Shown here: positions 27,201 to 35,565 of the stretch, piece by piece | How the letters are laid out: each line of letters begins with the position of its first letter | Numbering within the stretch: position 1 is the stretch's first letter | Source of the DNA: CAVIQK01 sp964613035 | GTDB lineage: Bacteria; Bacillota; Clostridia; Christensenellales; DTU072 | Direction: 5' to 3' | Assembly: GCA_964613035.1 (NCBI GenBank) | Contig: CAZTFQ010000003.1 | Coordinates: forward strand, 62,001-126,000 | DNA length: 64,000 bases | Notes under the pieces: model-generated | The model's input: the letters and a program-made list of their open reading frames with translations, nothing else | Told to the model about the DNA's origin: nothing | Database searches by the model: none | Program-made: the position numbers and the translations under genes

Positions 27201-30200
27201 CCTGCGGAGATGGTGCCGATGGTCGAGGGGATGACGATCGTCCTTAAAGAAGAGCAATCTTCGAAGGCGCTCTCGCCGATAGACGTCAGTCCCGTAGCGG
27301 GCAACGCGACGGAAGTCATCGAAGAACAGCCGTAAAAAGCTCTCTCTCCGATAGTGGTTATCGTAGCCGGCAGAACGACTTCTTTTAACGCAGTCATACC
27401 GCTGAAGGCTTCCGCGGAAATCGCGGTAACCTTATAAGAGATGCCGTCGAGGGTACATTGCGAAGCGACGACTATCTTGGTGAGGCTCATGGCGGCGGAG
27501 TTGCTTTTATCTACGTAAACGGTCGCGGATGAGCTGTTTTCGTCACGGACGTAGACGATACCGTCTTCCGCCGAGGTGGCTTTTGCCCAACGCGCATACA
27601 GGCGCGTATCCTTATATACGGAGTCGGTATCGAAGGAGAACTCGTTGCCGCCGAGATACGGCTCGTCGTACCATCCCATAAAGGCATAACCGTCTTTGAC
27701 GGGGGAAGTTATCACTCTCGAGAGTCTCTCTCCGTAAAGAGCCGAACCGACCGCGTAGGTATCGAACTCTTCGTCACGGGATTCTACCATAAAATAGACG
27801 TAGACCGTGGAGGCTCCTATTGCCTCTATTCTGGATGCGGGCACGTAACCCGTCCAAGCGGAACGATAAGCTTCTACGTACTCTTCTCCGTCCTCTTTTC
27901 CGGGGACCAGAATAAGGAGAGAATCCGACGATCCGTAAAACACGTCGGCGGTAAGAATCGGAGGAACGGTGCCGTTAAACTCAAGACGTTTTAATCTCTT
28001 CATCGCGCCGAAAGCGGAATATTCGATCGACGTTACGGAATCGGGAACTACGACGGACGTAAGGTATGCGTTGCCGTAAAACGCCGCGCGTCTTATCGTG
28101 CGCGTCGAATCGGGGACGAAATAAGATTCGGTAGAATCGAGAGCCGCCGGGTAAAGAACCAACTCTTCTAAATCGTAAGTAAACAAGACGCCGTCGACCG
28201 ATTTAAAGCCGACGTTATCGTCGTCCAAAAGGATTGTTCCGAGCTTTTTCGCGCCGAAGAAAGCGGTCGCCTTGATTTCTCTTATAGTCGCGGGGATGTA
28301 AATGCCAACGATATCGGACGACATAAAGGCACCCGACGAGATGACTCTGACGGGAAGACCGTCGTAGAAATTGGTAATGATAATCGTATCGGCGGTAGCC
28401 GTGCCTATGCTCACCGCATAAGCGGTCTCGCCGTCGAAAGTGACTTTGGAATACTCGAGACCTTTCGTCCCGACAACGACGAATCGGGCGTAAATATCCG
28501 TATCTTCCGTAAGAACGGTCGAGAAATCGAACAGAGTTTCTGCCGAAGCGTCCGTCGCCCAGCCGCCGAAAACGTATTGCCTGCCGTCAAAGGAGATCGT
28601 AGCATCGTAAGAATATTCGTCAGCCGATTCGAAAACGGCTTTGACGTCGTCGTGTATGAGGGATCCGTCGAGAGGGTTGAGATATCTGACCGTGACGGAA
28701 TCGGGATAGACCATATCGGAATACTCTGACCAGGCTCCGCTCGAGAAGACGTTTTTGTTACCGACGAAAATTTTGAAGTCCTTGCCTACTCCGTAGAACG
28801 CGTTGACGCCCAGTTCCGGTGCGGAAGAGGCTTTGAGACGGAGGTTTTTAAGATAAACGACGCCTTCGAAAGCTCCTCGGGAAACGGCGATGCCGTTGGG
28901 GTCGACAGTGCCTACGGAATTGTTTTTAACGGAAAATCTCGATAATTCCAGCGTATAACTCTCGATATCGAGGCGGGCGGGGAACTTGACGATTTTTTCC
29001 AAAGAGACGCCGTAGCCGTCCTCGCCGTCCACGGTAAGGGATATCTTGCCGCTACCTAGCTGATAGAGGACTCCGTTAACGGAAGCGTAGGTGCCGTTGC
29101 AATTATACAATCTCTTCCATACGGGGCTGTTGTCGGAAGTGTAACCGCCGATGTAAAAATAGACTTTATTGTCGGGTAAGACGGTAATTTCCTCAAGAGC
29201 GGACATTTTGTCGAGAGCGTTGTCTTTAATCTCGGTCACGCTGTCGGGGATGATGAGGTGGGTGACGGAATCGTTGCCGGAAAAAGCCGATTCCGATATA
29301 GCGGTAACTCTGCTGCCTTCTATTTCCGTTACCTTATATACGAAAGACGTCAAGTCGACGTAATAGACGTAATCGACGGTTTGGTTACCCACGGAATAGT
29401 TAACGGTAACCTGCATGACGCCGTTAAGGGTATTAACGGATCCGACGGCGTTGGTACGGGAATAATCGCCGTACAAGACGGCTCCGTCCGCGTAATAAGT
29501 TACGGCGCCGCCCGACCAGCCGTAGAGCTCGTCGGAAGGATCTCCTATCGTTATCGAGAAGTTGCCCTCTTCGTACACGGAAGATTCTAAAGAATCGGAG
29601 AGTTTACCGTCGGATTCGGTTTTGTAAACGGAATACGATTTGACGTATTTATAGACCGAGGAGGGTATATAGACGACGGATTCTCTTATATTGTTGCCCG
29701 TTACGCCGTAGTCGGAAGATCCGATCGGGGTATAATCGAGGAGATTCTTACTGTTGGTGACCCAGTAGGCGTACAAAGTCGTCGACTCGGACGCGGGGGA
29801 AGAAAAATCGTACCGCGTCGAATAGGAATCGTCCGTATACCAGCCTGCGAAGGCATAGTCGCCGACGGTGGATTCCATATCGGGATAAGTGACCTTGTCG
29901 CCGTATTCCACGGTCTGATCCGCGGGTGCGTTGCCGTATGCTCCGACTTCGAAAGATATCGTATACTTTAATTTGGAATACACCGCATAGAGGGTATATT
30001 CTCTGTCTATCACGACGGAAGAATCGTACTCTGCGAGATTACCGTCTAAGTAATAGTACCACTTATAAGAGTACCCTTTTATCTTGGTCGCGGCGGGAAC
30101 GGTCCCTGCACGATTATACAGGACCGCGAGGGTTTCGCCGAGAGTTTCTTCGCCGTCGAAGCCGTCGTAGAGATAGACGGTGGATATTTTTACGTTCCAT

Positions 30201-33200
30201 CTGGCGTAGAGAACGATATCGGAAGTAACTTGATCGGTGCTTAAAAATCTCTCGGTAGAGGTTAGAGTGTCTTTATACCAACCGCCGAAGATAATCGTGG
30301 CGCCGTCTATATCTCTGTGGACGGGAGAAGACACCGTGGCGGTATCGCCGTGATTGACGGTAACCGTAGCGAAGTCGACCGTAACTCCGTCGACGTAATC
30401 GTAATACTTATACTCGACGGTATAGCGATTGAGGCTCTGGACGATCTTTACCGCGCCGCCTCTTACAAGAGGTGCGTCGAGAGGCATAACCGTACCGTCG
30501 GAGTATTGCCACGATGCGGTGTAACCTTCCGCCATATAGACGGGAGCGGAGAGCATTTCTCTAAAAACAGCCCTAAGGTCGTCGGGTAAAACCTTGCCCA
30601 AGGCGACTATTTCTTCTATAGTCTCTCCGTCGGAAGTTTCGTAAGAAATTTTTCCCGTCCAGCCGGCGTACAATTTAAGAGTGGTCGAGAGCGTTTTGCC
30701 GTCGAAATCAGCCGCGAGCAAGTCGAGATATTCTTTCCAAGAGGCTGTCGAGCCGTCCCAGAGGACTGTGCGGTCGGGGTCGAGATACCAGTCGATAAAC
30801 GAAGCGTGGTCTGCGGAGGGGATATATTCTTCGAGAGTTGCGCCGTAGACGTAAGATGTGACGGACGGAGCCGAAGATATCTTAACGTACTCGGATACGT
30901 ATTCCACGGTCACGCGGTTATAACGGATTTTTTCACGATAAAGGTTATCCGAGATATCTTTCCAATACTCTCCTATATCCTCTCCAGCGTAAGTGGGGTC
31001 GGTGCCGACGACGAGGTACTTGAGAGAAACGAGACCGTTGAACACTTTGGAGCCTTGCAACGCGGGCGCTACGGAAGACGTAAACACGACCGCTTCCAGA
31101 GAAGAGTTTTCTCCGAAGGCATAGCCGCCGATATAATTGACCGTGGACGGAACGACCAAAACGGGGTCGGACTTGGCTGAAGGATAGACGAGGAGTTGCA
31201 CTTCCCTACCGCCGTCGAGTCTGTAAAGAACGCCGTCTATCGAGCGATAATTGGCACCGACGACCGACAGAGATTCTAAAGACGGAAGGTCGTAAAAAGC
31301 CCGAGAATCGAGCATATCTCTTCCGAGAGAAGACGTTCCGACGATGGAGACTGTTTTTAGAGCGGACATACCCGAAATCGCATACGGGCGGATAGCCGAT
31401 ATACTACCGTCGAGAGTGAGCTCGGTTATCGTCGAGTTATATTCCAGTGCGGAGCACCCTATTATTCTTATTCCGTCCTCTCCTCCTACGGACAGTCGGG
31501 AAGCGTTGCCTACGTATTTATAAAGCTGATTGCCGTTGAAGACGACTTTTCCGTTGCCGTTTTTCGCGGCGGCGGACGCCGATACGTACCAAGCCGTTTC
31601 GTCGAACACGCCCGCGCCCAGTTCGACCCACTTGTAGAAGTCGTGGAGATTGACAAGCGACGTACAACCGCGGAAGGCTTTTTGTTTAATCGAAGTTACC
31701 GAAGACGCCACGTAGATATCGGTGAGGTCGGTATACCCCGAAAAGGATTCCCCCATAACGGTCGTGACGGGACGGGAATCGTTCTCGTGAGGGATGACGA
31801 GCACTTTAAGCGTATCGGAATTGGACGTGCCGTAATAACTCTTATATTCCGACATATCGAAACCTACGACGTTGTTATCGTCGTCGTAGACGATACCCGC
31901 GGTACCTTTTCTCGACCATCTCGCGTACAGGGTATAAGATTGTTCTATCGCGGTGTCGAAGGAAAACTCTCGGGAGAAGTCGGCGTCGATATAATATCCG
32001 TCTATATACCACTCGACTATGCCGTCGTCCGCAGTCCCTTCTACGAGAATTTTATCGTCCGCGAAGAACGGCGCGGTCTTACCGTGCATTACTTTAGAGA
32101 CGTAGTCGCCGCCTAGATACGCGGCATACTCCGCATTACGATAAACTTCCGCCAAATCGGAAGACTTTTGGGTATCGAGAACGTAACGGACGGAATAACT
32201 TCTGAGGACGGGATACGCGACGAAAACGAGTCCTTGCTTGTCTATAGCGGTGAAGTCGGGTAAAGTGCCGTCCTTCTCGAACTCGCTCAAAGCGGCGGAA
32301 TCGGGCTCGCCGTTGAGACTGCCTCTGAGCCAATAAGAATCGTATCCGTCGAATGTCGGCGACGAGGGTACCAGGGAAGATATATCGGCTCTGTAGACGC
32401 CGTCGGAGACGTATGCGCGCTTGACGGGAACTATCTCGTAGGTCGAGTTTTGCGACATAACGTTGACGCGGAAAGTAGCCTTAATCGTATATCCCGCATA
32501 CAGGGTCATCGATCCGCCCGACGAAGCAACTTCCAAATCGGACAACTCGTAGTCGGTTTCGTCCAGAGTCAAGACGCCGTCCGCGTACATACCTACGGGG
32601 GTTGCGGAAGAATCGTAATCGGGATTGGATAAAAACGCCTCTCCGCCGCGGATATAATAAGCGGAGCCGTTGATTAAAATCACGCCGTCGTCGCCGTCGA
32701 GCGCCGCGCCGTAGTATCCGGATACAGTCCCTTCTACCGTCGTTACTGGTGGATCCGTATCGTAGACGGGAGCGGTATATACGACGGGGGATGACAATTG
32801 TTTATCAATATACCAGCGTTCGAAGTCGCCGACGCCGTTGGCATTGGAATAGGCTTTAAGCGGCTCGCCGTAATAGGTATCCACGCCGCGAGCGATCGAC
32901 TCCTGCTGGACGGAATCGGACAACGGGTCGAAAGAGACGTGATAAGGTATTCTGTAAAAACAGACGTACACGACCGCTTTATCAGTAAGGGAATCGACGC
33001 AATCGTCGAGATAATAGCTACCCGAGAGAGGAATGATGTCGGCGTATTCTTTAGCGGAGCCCGTTTTTCCCGTTTTGAAAGACCACCAAGACGAGTAATC
33101 GCCGCGAATATAACGGACGGTTTCGCCGACGGAGTCTAAAAACGTCTCGGGAATATCGGGTAAGTCGCTGTAGGTGAAGCGGACGCCCTCGTCAAGATAG

Positions 33201-34468
33201 AGAGGGTCCAGAAGGGTATGATTGATGACGCCCTCGTCTCCGGTATAGAACCAGAGAGTCCACTGCCATCTGGCGTGAAGCACGACGTCACCCGAGAGGG
33301 GCTCGCCGTCGTAAAGAGCGTCGTCGGAGTACGTTTCGTCCGAATACCAGCCAGCAAACTCGAAGCGATACGAAAAAGTATAAGCGGATCCGTCGGGAGC
33401 GATATCGCCCTCGTCGATGACTTTACCCACGTCGACTATTTCGTCGAGGTCGAGTTGCTTGGAATAAGGGAATTCAAGATACTGCATTCCGTCGTAATCG
33501 CCGCCGACCGCGGTAAGAAACTCGACAGTGCCGGTGGGGTCGTGAGGTTTTCTTATAGCGGTAGCGCCGTTGAAGTCGAAGTAGACTTTAACCAAATCGG
33601 GGATATAAAAGAGATAAACAGTCCTATTCTCGGTCAAATCGCGATAATACGGACCGTACCATGCGTCGGAGAGGGATTCCGCGTCGGAATGGGAGAGCCC
33701 CTCTATTCCGTCGGGGGCGATTTTCACCGCTCTTCTGCTACCGTCTTTATCGACGAAGCCGACCGCGCGGAGCATACCGTCGAACTCGGATTCCGTCAGA
33801 CTGCCGCCCACGTCGACGTAGGACTTATTAACGGAAGCCACTGAGTATGAATCGGTATTGCCGCTATAGGAAGTGAGAACGAAAGAAACAATTGTCTGCC
33901 AGCGGGGATAATACGTAGCGGACTCATAGACGGCGGAAGAAAAATCGAGCTTGTCGTCGAGAGTTTCGCCGTCGTTCGACGAGGAATACCAGCCCTCGAA
34001 ATAGTAATCGGAAGACGGTTGAATCTCGGCGCTGTCGACGTAGTAAGCAACGGTCTTGCCCGCGATGACGGAGTAAGAAGACCTCTTGTCTCCGTCGACG
34101 AAGGTGAGCGTGAGAAGATCCGAGCTCTCTACTATATCGACGACGAAATCGACGTAAGTCTCTTGATAATAGACGGTAACGGTCTGAGAAAAGGCGCGCT
34201 CGGAAGAGTCGAAGCCTTTTATCTCCAGTCTGTCCGCTATGTCGACGAGATTTTTTTCTTCGATAACGTTGCCTTCATAGGTGACTTTTACTCTCGCGCC
34301 GGTAAGGTCGAGTTCTTCTCCCACGAGAAAATACGACCTGTCCGGGGTGGATAAAAGCTCCATATCGAGGACGGTAATCGTATTGACGGGCGTACAGGCA
34401 ACGAGTGCGCAAGACGCGCACAAAACAATGAGTACGAATATTAACAGTAGACGATTAAAGCTTTTCAC
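24251..34468 (-). CDS. Giant surface lipoprotein with alternating InlB-type B-repeats and BspA-like leucine-rich repeats
   Basis: About 3405 aa, exported and lipid anchored: KSFNRLLLIF leads into a signal helix ending in the lipobox LVAC (Cys about 25). A bacterial Ig-like domain (about 30-100) follows. The body repeats a module: an InlB/Listeria-Bacteroides B-repeat ending in YARW or a variant, a linker of the type GTxGLxY, then leucine-rich repeats of the LRR_5/BspA type (for example ITTIGERAFYGCSSM). LRR blocks fall near residues 890-1140, 1720-1760, 2035-2175, 2330-2660, 2830-2975 and 3200-3280. No LPXTG or other C-terminal anchor is seen. A probable adhesin; the ligand is unknown. The GTG at 34468 is chosen because the frame upstream holds the promoter. 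Confidence 0.88.
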   Translation of the reverse strand: MKSFNRLLLIFVLIVLCASCALVACTPVNTITVLDMELLSTPDRSYFLVGEELDLTGARVKVTYEGNVIEEKNLVDIADRLEIKGFDSSERAFSQTVTVYYQETYVDFVVDIVESSDLLTLTFVDGDKRSSYSVIAGKTVAYYVDSAEIQPSSDYYFEGWYSSSNDGETLDDKLDFSSAVYESATYYPRWQTIVSFVLTSYSGNTDSYSVASVNKSYVDVGGSLTESEFDGMLRAVGFVDKDGSRRAVKIAPDGIEGLSHSDAESLSDAWYGPYYRDLTENRTVYLFYIPDLVKVYFDFNGATAIRKPHDPTGTVEFLTAVGGDYDGMQYLEFPYSKQLDLDEIVDVGKVIDEGDIAPDGSAYTFSYRFEFAGWYSDETYSDDALYDGEPLSGDVVLHARWQWTLWFYTGDEGVINHTLLDPLYLDEGVRFTYSDLPDIPETFLDSVGETVRYIRGDYSSWWSFKTGKTGSAKEYADIIPLSGSYYLDDCVDSLTDKAVVYVCFYRIPYHVSFDPLSDSVQQESIARGVDTYYGEPLKAYSNANGVGDFERWYIDKQLSSPVVYTAPVYDTDPPVTTVEGTVSGYYGAALDGDDGVILINGSAYYIRGGEAFLSNPDYDSSATPVGMYADGVLTLDETDYELSDLEVASSGGSMTLYAGYTIKATFRVNVMSQNSTYEIVPVKRAYVSDGVYRADISSLVPSSPTFDGYDSYWLRGSLNGEPDSAALSEFEKDGTLPDFTAIDKQGLVFVAYPVLRSYSVRYVLDTQKSSDLAEVYRNAEYAAYLGGDYVSKVMHGKTAPFFADDKILVEGTADDGIVEWYIDGYYIDADFSREFSFDTAIEQSYTLYARWSRKGTAGIVYDDDNNVVGFDMSEYKSYYGTSNSDTLKVLVIPHENDSRPVTTVMGESFSGYTDLTDIYVASSVTSIKQKAFRGCTSLVNLHDFYKWVELGAGVFDETAWYVSASAAAKNGNGKVVFNGNQLYKYVGNASRLSVGGEDGIRIIGCSALEYNSTITELTLDGSISAIRPYAISGMSALKTVSIVGTSSLGRDMLDSRAFYDLPSLESLSVVGANYRSIDGVLYRLDGGREVQLLVYPSAKSDPVLVVPSTVNYIGGYAFGENSSLEAVVFTSSVAPALQGSKVFNGLVSLKYLVVGTDPTYAGEDIGEYWKDISDNLYREKIRYNRVTVEYVSEYVKISSAPSVTSYVYGATLEEYIPSADHASFIDWYLDPDRTVLWDGSTASWKEYLDLLAADFDGKTLSTTLKLYAGWTGKISYETSDGETIEEIVALGKVLPDDLRAVFREMLSAPVYMAEGYTASWQYSDGTVMPLDAPLVRGGAVKIVQSLNRYTVEYKYYDYVDGVTVDFATVTVNHGDTATVSSPVHRDIDGATIIFGGWYKDTLTSTERFLSTDQVTSDIVLYARWNVKISTVYLYDGFDGEETLGETLAVLYNRAGTVPAATKIKGYSYKWYYYLDGNLAEYDSSVVIDREYTLYAVYSKLKYTISFEVGAYGNAPADQTVEYGDKVTYPDMESTVGDYAFAGWYTDDSYSTRYDFSSPASESTTLYAYWVTNSKNLLDYTPIGSSDYGVTGNNIRESVVYIPSSVYKYVKSYSVYKTESDGKLSDSLESSVYEEGNFSITIGDPSDELYGWSGGAVTYYADGAVLYGDYSRTNAVGSVNTLNGVMQVTVNYSVGNQTVDYVYYVDLTSFVYKVTEIEGSRVTAISESAFSGNDSVTHLIIPDSVTEIKDNALDKMSALEEITVLPDNKVYFYIGGYTSDNSPVWKRLYNCNGTYASVNGVLYQLGSGKISLTVDGEDGYGVSLEKIVKFPARLDIESYTLELSRFSVKNNSVGTVDPNGIAVSRGAFEGVVYLKNLRLKASSAPELGVNAFYGVGKDFKIFVGNKNVFSSGAWSEYSDMVYPDSVTVRYLNPLDGSLIHDDVKAVFESADEYSYDATISFDGRQYVFGGWATDASAETLFDFSTVLTEDTDIYARFVVVGTKGLEYSKVTFDGETAYAVSIGTATADTIIITNFYDGLPVRVISSGAFMSSDIVGIYIPATIREIKATAFFGAKKLGTILLDDDNVGFKSVDGVLFTYDLEELVLYPAALDSTESYFVPDSTRTIRRAAFYGNAYLTSVVVPDSVTSIEYSAFGAMKRLKRLEFNGTVPPILTADVFYGSSDSLLILVPGKEDGEEYVEAYRSAWTGYVPASRIEAIGASTVYVYFMVESRDEEFDTYAVGSALYGERLSRVITSPVKDGYAFMGWYDEPYLGGNEFSFDTDSVYKDTRLYARWAKATSAEDGIVYVRDENSSSATVYVDKSNSAAMSLTKIVVASQCTLDGISYKVTAISAEAFSGMTALKEVVLPATITTIGERAFYGCSSMTSVALPATGLTSIGESAFEDCSSLRTIVIPSTIGTISAGLFKGCINLDSLVMRGTPVTIGDSAFMGCISLKTIDLKDSLESIGTKAFKNCTSLVSVDLPATLTYIGESAFEGCRALESVEIAEGCVLRYTYTDDEGNRYTGDGLGASAFRDCVRLKNFVIPSGLSNIPSSAFYNCASLTTIFIPADVSSIGVSAFENCSNLTSVSFAEDVALLSLGARAFARCASLESIYLPFTYIQGRTSMGVNIFIDAVNLKKVLISCSDVSGEYVLPSAAIDEDDLFLVGADSALIYVAVDRVSDYRNSSAYSAYSDRIKPIYSTLTYYTSDTTRYVRFSNLTDSTVDYDNIPSAPESSSDEYTFGGWGYKTSDSSSLTLFDFATGIVEEGGLDLYAVWIRKGTDGLAYTLSFDGTVQVSRGSIGGTENLVIANYYLYNGKYLPVTAISSGLIKDTSVSTVYIPETVTRIQDDAFVGCNTLRTFIVADGNVSFRVESDALYSYDKKKLVFVPAGVGEGMSYEFVIASSVTTVTEYTFESAYNIASFRSSSAYFRTESGVLYNSDYTTLVAYPAARESTTFTLPATVTSIYSSALKLSAATGLNNIVVADGNTRFVSEDGILYRIIGDKYELVRYPVGKDGADNGIYYLDVSRVSVISDYAFRYVRNLRGLGIDSDTVIESGQGAFDDADFYILVPYDSFNTFKISDGYSDYADRLLALTSVITFVPGNGDPEVTVDAATLSAYPDYPHRDPFLPYSSHGDWYFFRNDVKVYVTSDDADCVLVDVTLYLDWEVKNGTQGLQYVINESGDGYEVSRGSARPSDDGTIIVPTYYAGLPVVAIADRGFEFVAASEDDVPTIRTLVLPATLTRIGLDALKGETALLNLVMLSTSAVEIATDGRDTLKVIDEYRVAVNKYTKDNMYFYVRSDSTQEYKKSWPSLTIRSLEGTVTFAGDVSADDYRFNVLDGILPDLSELDFGQQEVDVVKFYRDEAMTAEYSCDAITRGTDKIVVTVYVKIISSQEGENINTEG

Positions 34469-34475
34469 GCAATAA

Positions 34476-34504
34476 ATTATAATATATAAAATAAACGGCG
34501 TAAA
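34476..34504 (-). promoter_or_regulatory. Promoter of the giant lipoprotein gene, placed for a leaderless GTG start
   Basis: TTTACG (34499-34504), 17-base spacer, TATAAT (34476-34481). Seven bases separate the -10 box from the GTG at 34468, and no ribosome site fits between them. Confidence 0.65.
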
Positions 34505-34569
34505 GTACGACGAACGAATTAACACAAAAATTTCAAAATAAAACATCGAACATAAATCCGATAAAAACC

Positions 34570-34596
34570 AAAAAAAAGAAAAACCGATGCGGTTTT
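34570..34596 (-). terminator. Intrinsic terminator of the dnaX-ebfC-recR unit
   Basis: Minus-strand stem AAAACCG / CGGTTTT (34590-34596 with 34580-34586), loop CAT, then a T-rich tract to 34570. A second hairpin AACGCGC/GCGCGTT (34613-34632) lies between it and recR with only a short T tract. Confidence 0.85.
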
Positions 34597-34649
34597 CCTA
34601 GAGATTTTTGAAAACGCGCTTATCGGCGCGTTAAATAAAAATATATCCG

Positions 34650-35225
34650 TTACAAAATCGTACGCGATTCGAAGGCTCTCGCCAGCGTCAGCTCGTCCGC
34701 GTATTCCACTTCGGATCCCATAGGAAGTCCCGAAGCGAGGCGAGTAACGGTTATGCCGAGGGGCTTAATCGTATTGGCAATATACGTGGACGTCATCTCG
34801 CCCGAGACGTCGGAATTGAGGGCGATAATGACTTCTTTCACTCCGACGAGGCGGGAGAGAAGTTCTTTAAGACGAATATCGTCGACGCCGATACCTTTTT
34901 GGAAGTCGAGAGTGTTGTGCAAAACGTGATACACGCCCTTATACCCTGCCGCTTTTTCTATCGGGAGAATATCTTTAGGCGACTTGACGACGCAGACGAC
35001 GGACTTATCTCGAGTGGCGCAGATTTCGCACAGATCCGACTCGGAATACGCGCCGCATTCTTTACAAAAATGTATCTTTTCCTTGACGTCTTTTATCGCG
35101 GAAACGAGCTCGCCCGCTTGCTCGTCGGTCATATCGACGATGGAGTAAGCGTAGCGGAGAGCGGTCTTATGACCTACTCCGGGGAGCTTTTTGATGTTCT
35201 TAACCAAAACGTCCAACGCGTCCAC
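34650..35225 (-). CDS. recR: Recombination protein RecR
   Basis: Acts with RecO/RecF to load RecA at single-strand gaps. The protein has 191 aa. An N-terminal helix-hairpin-helix (LPGVGHKTALRYA, about residue 15) is followed by a C4 zinc finger (CKECGAYSESDLCEIC, about 56-72) and a Toprim domain (about 78-170). It starts with GTG at 35225, sharing one base with the ebfC stop (TAGTG), with a GGAGG site in ebfC. Confidence 0.95.
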   Translation of the reverse strand: MDALDVLVKNIKKLPGVGHKTALRYAYSIVDMTDEQAGELVSAIKDVKEKIHFCKECGAYSESDLCEICATRDKSVVCVVKSPKDILPIEKAAGYKGVYHVLHNTLDFQKGIGVDDIRLKELLSRLVGVKEVIIALNSDVSGEMTSTYIANTIKPLGITVTRLASGLPMGSEVEYADELTLARAFESRTIL

Positions 35226-35554
35226 TAAAACAAACCTCCGCCCGAGACGGGTCCGAGTATTTCTTCACGCTGTTCTTCGATGAGTTTAAGAGCCTCGCGG
35301 ATACCTGCGACGATGAGGTCCTCGAGCATCTCGACGTCGTCGGGGTCGACGGCTTCTTTTTTAATTTTGACTTCCGACACGGTGTAGTCGCAACCCATTA
35401 CGACTTCTACCATATCTCCGCCGGCTCTGCCGATAACCTCGAGATCGGAGAGCTCTTCCTGAGCTTCCTGAATCTTCTTCTGCATATCCTGAGCCTGTTT
35501 CATAAGTTGTTGCATATTGGGCATACCGCCGCCGAATCCGTTAAACTTAGCCAT
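35225..35554 (-). CDS. YbaB/EbfC-family nucleoid-associated protein
   Basis: Small dimeric DNA-binding protein of 109 aa. It opens with a Met/Gln-rich helix (MPNMQQLMKQAQDMQKKIQ) and has the conserved DMVEVVMG strand near residue 50. It lies between dnaX and recR, the standard order in Bacillota. An AGGAG site precedes the ATG. Confidence 0.93.
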   Translation of the reverse strand: MAKFNGFGGGMPNMQQLMKQAQDMQKKIQEAQEELSDLEVIGRAGGDMVEVVMGCDYTVSEVKIKKEAVDPDDVEMLEDLIVAGIREALKLIEEQREEILGPVSGGGLF

Positions 35555-35565
35555 AATATAATCTC

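Noticed and set aside
24251..34468. Tandem repeats of the giant gene as a CRISPR array or DNA-level repeat
   Set aside because: The repeats are divergent at base level and keep one reading frame; the periodicity is protein-level (B-repeat and LRR).
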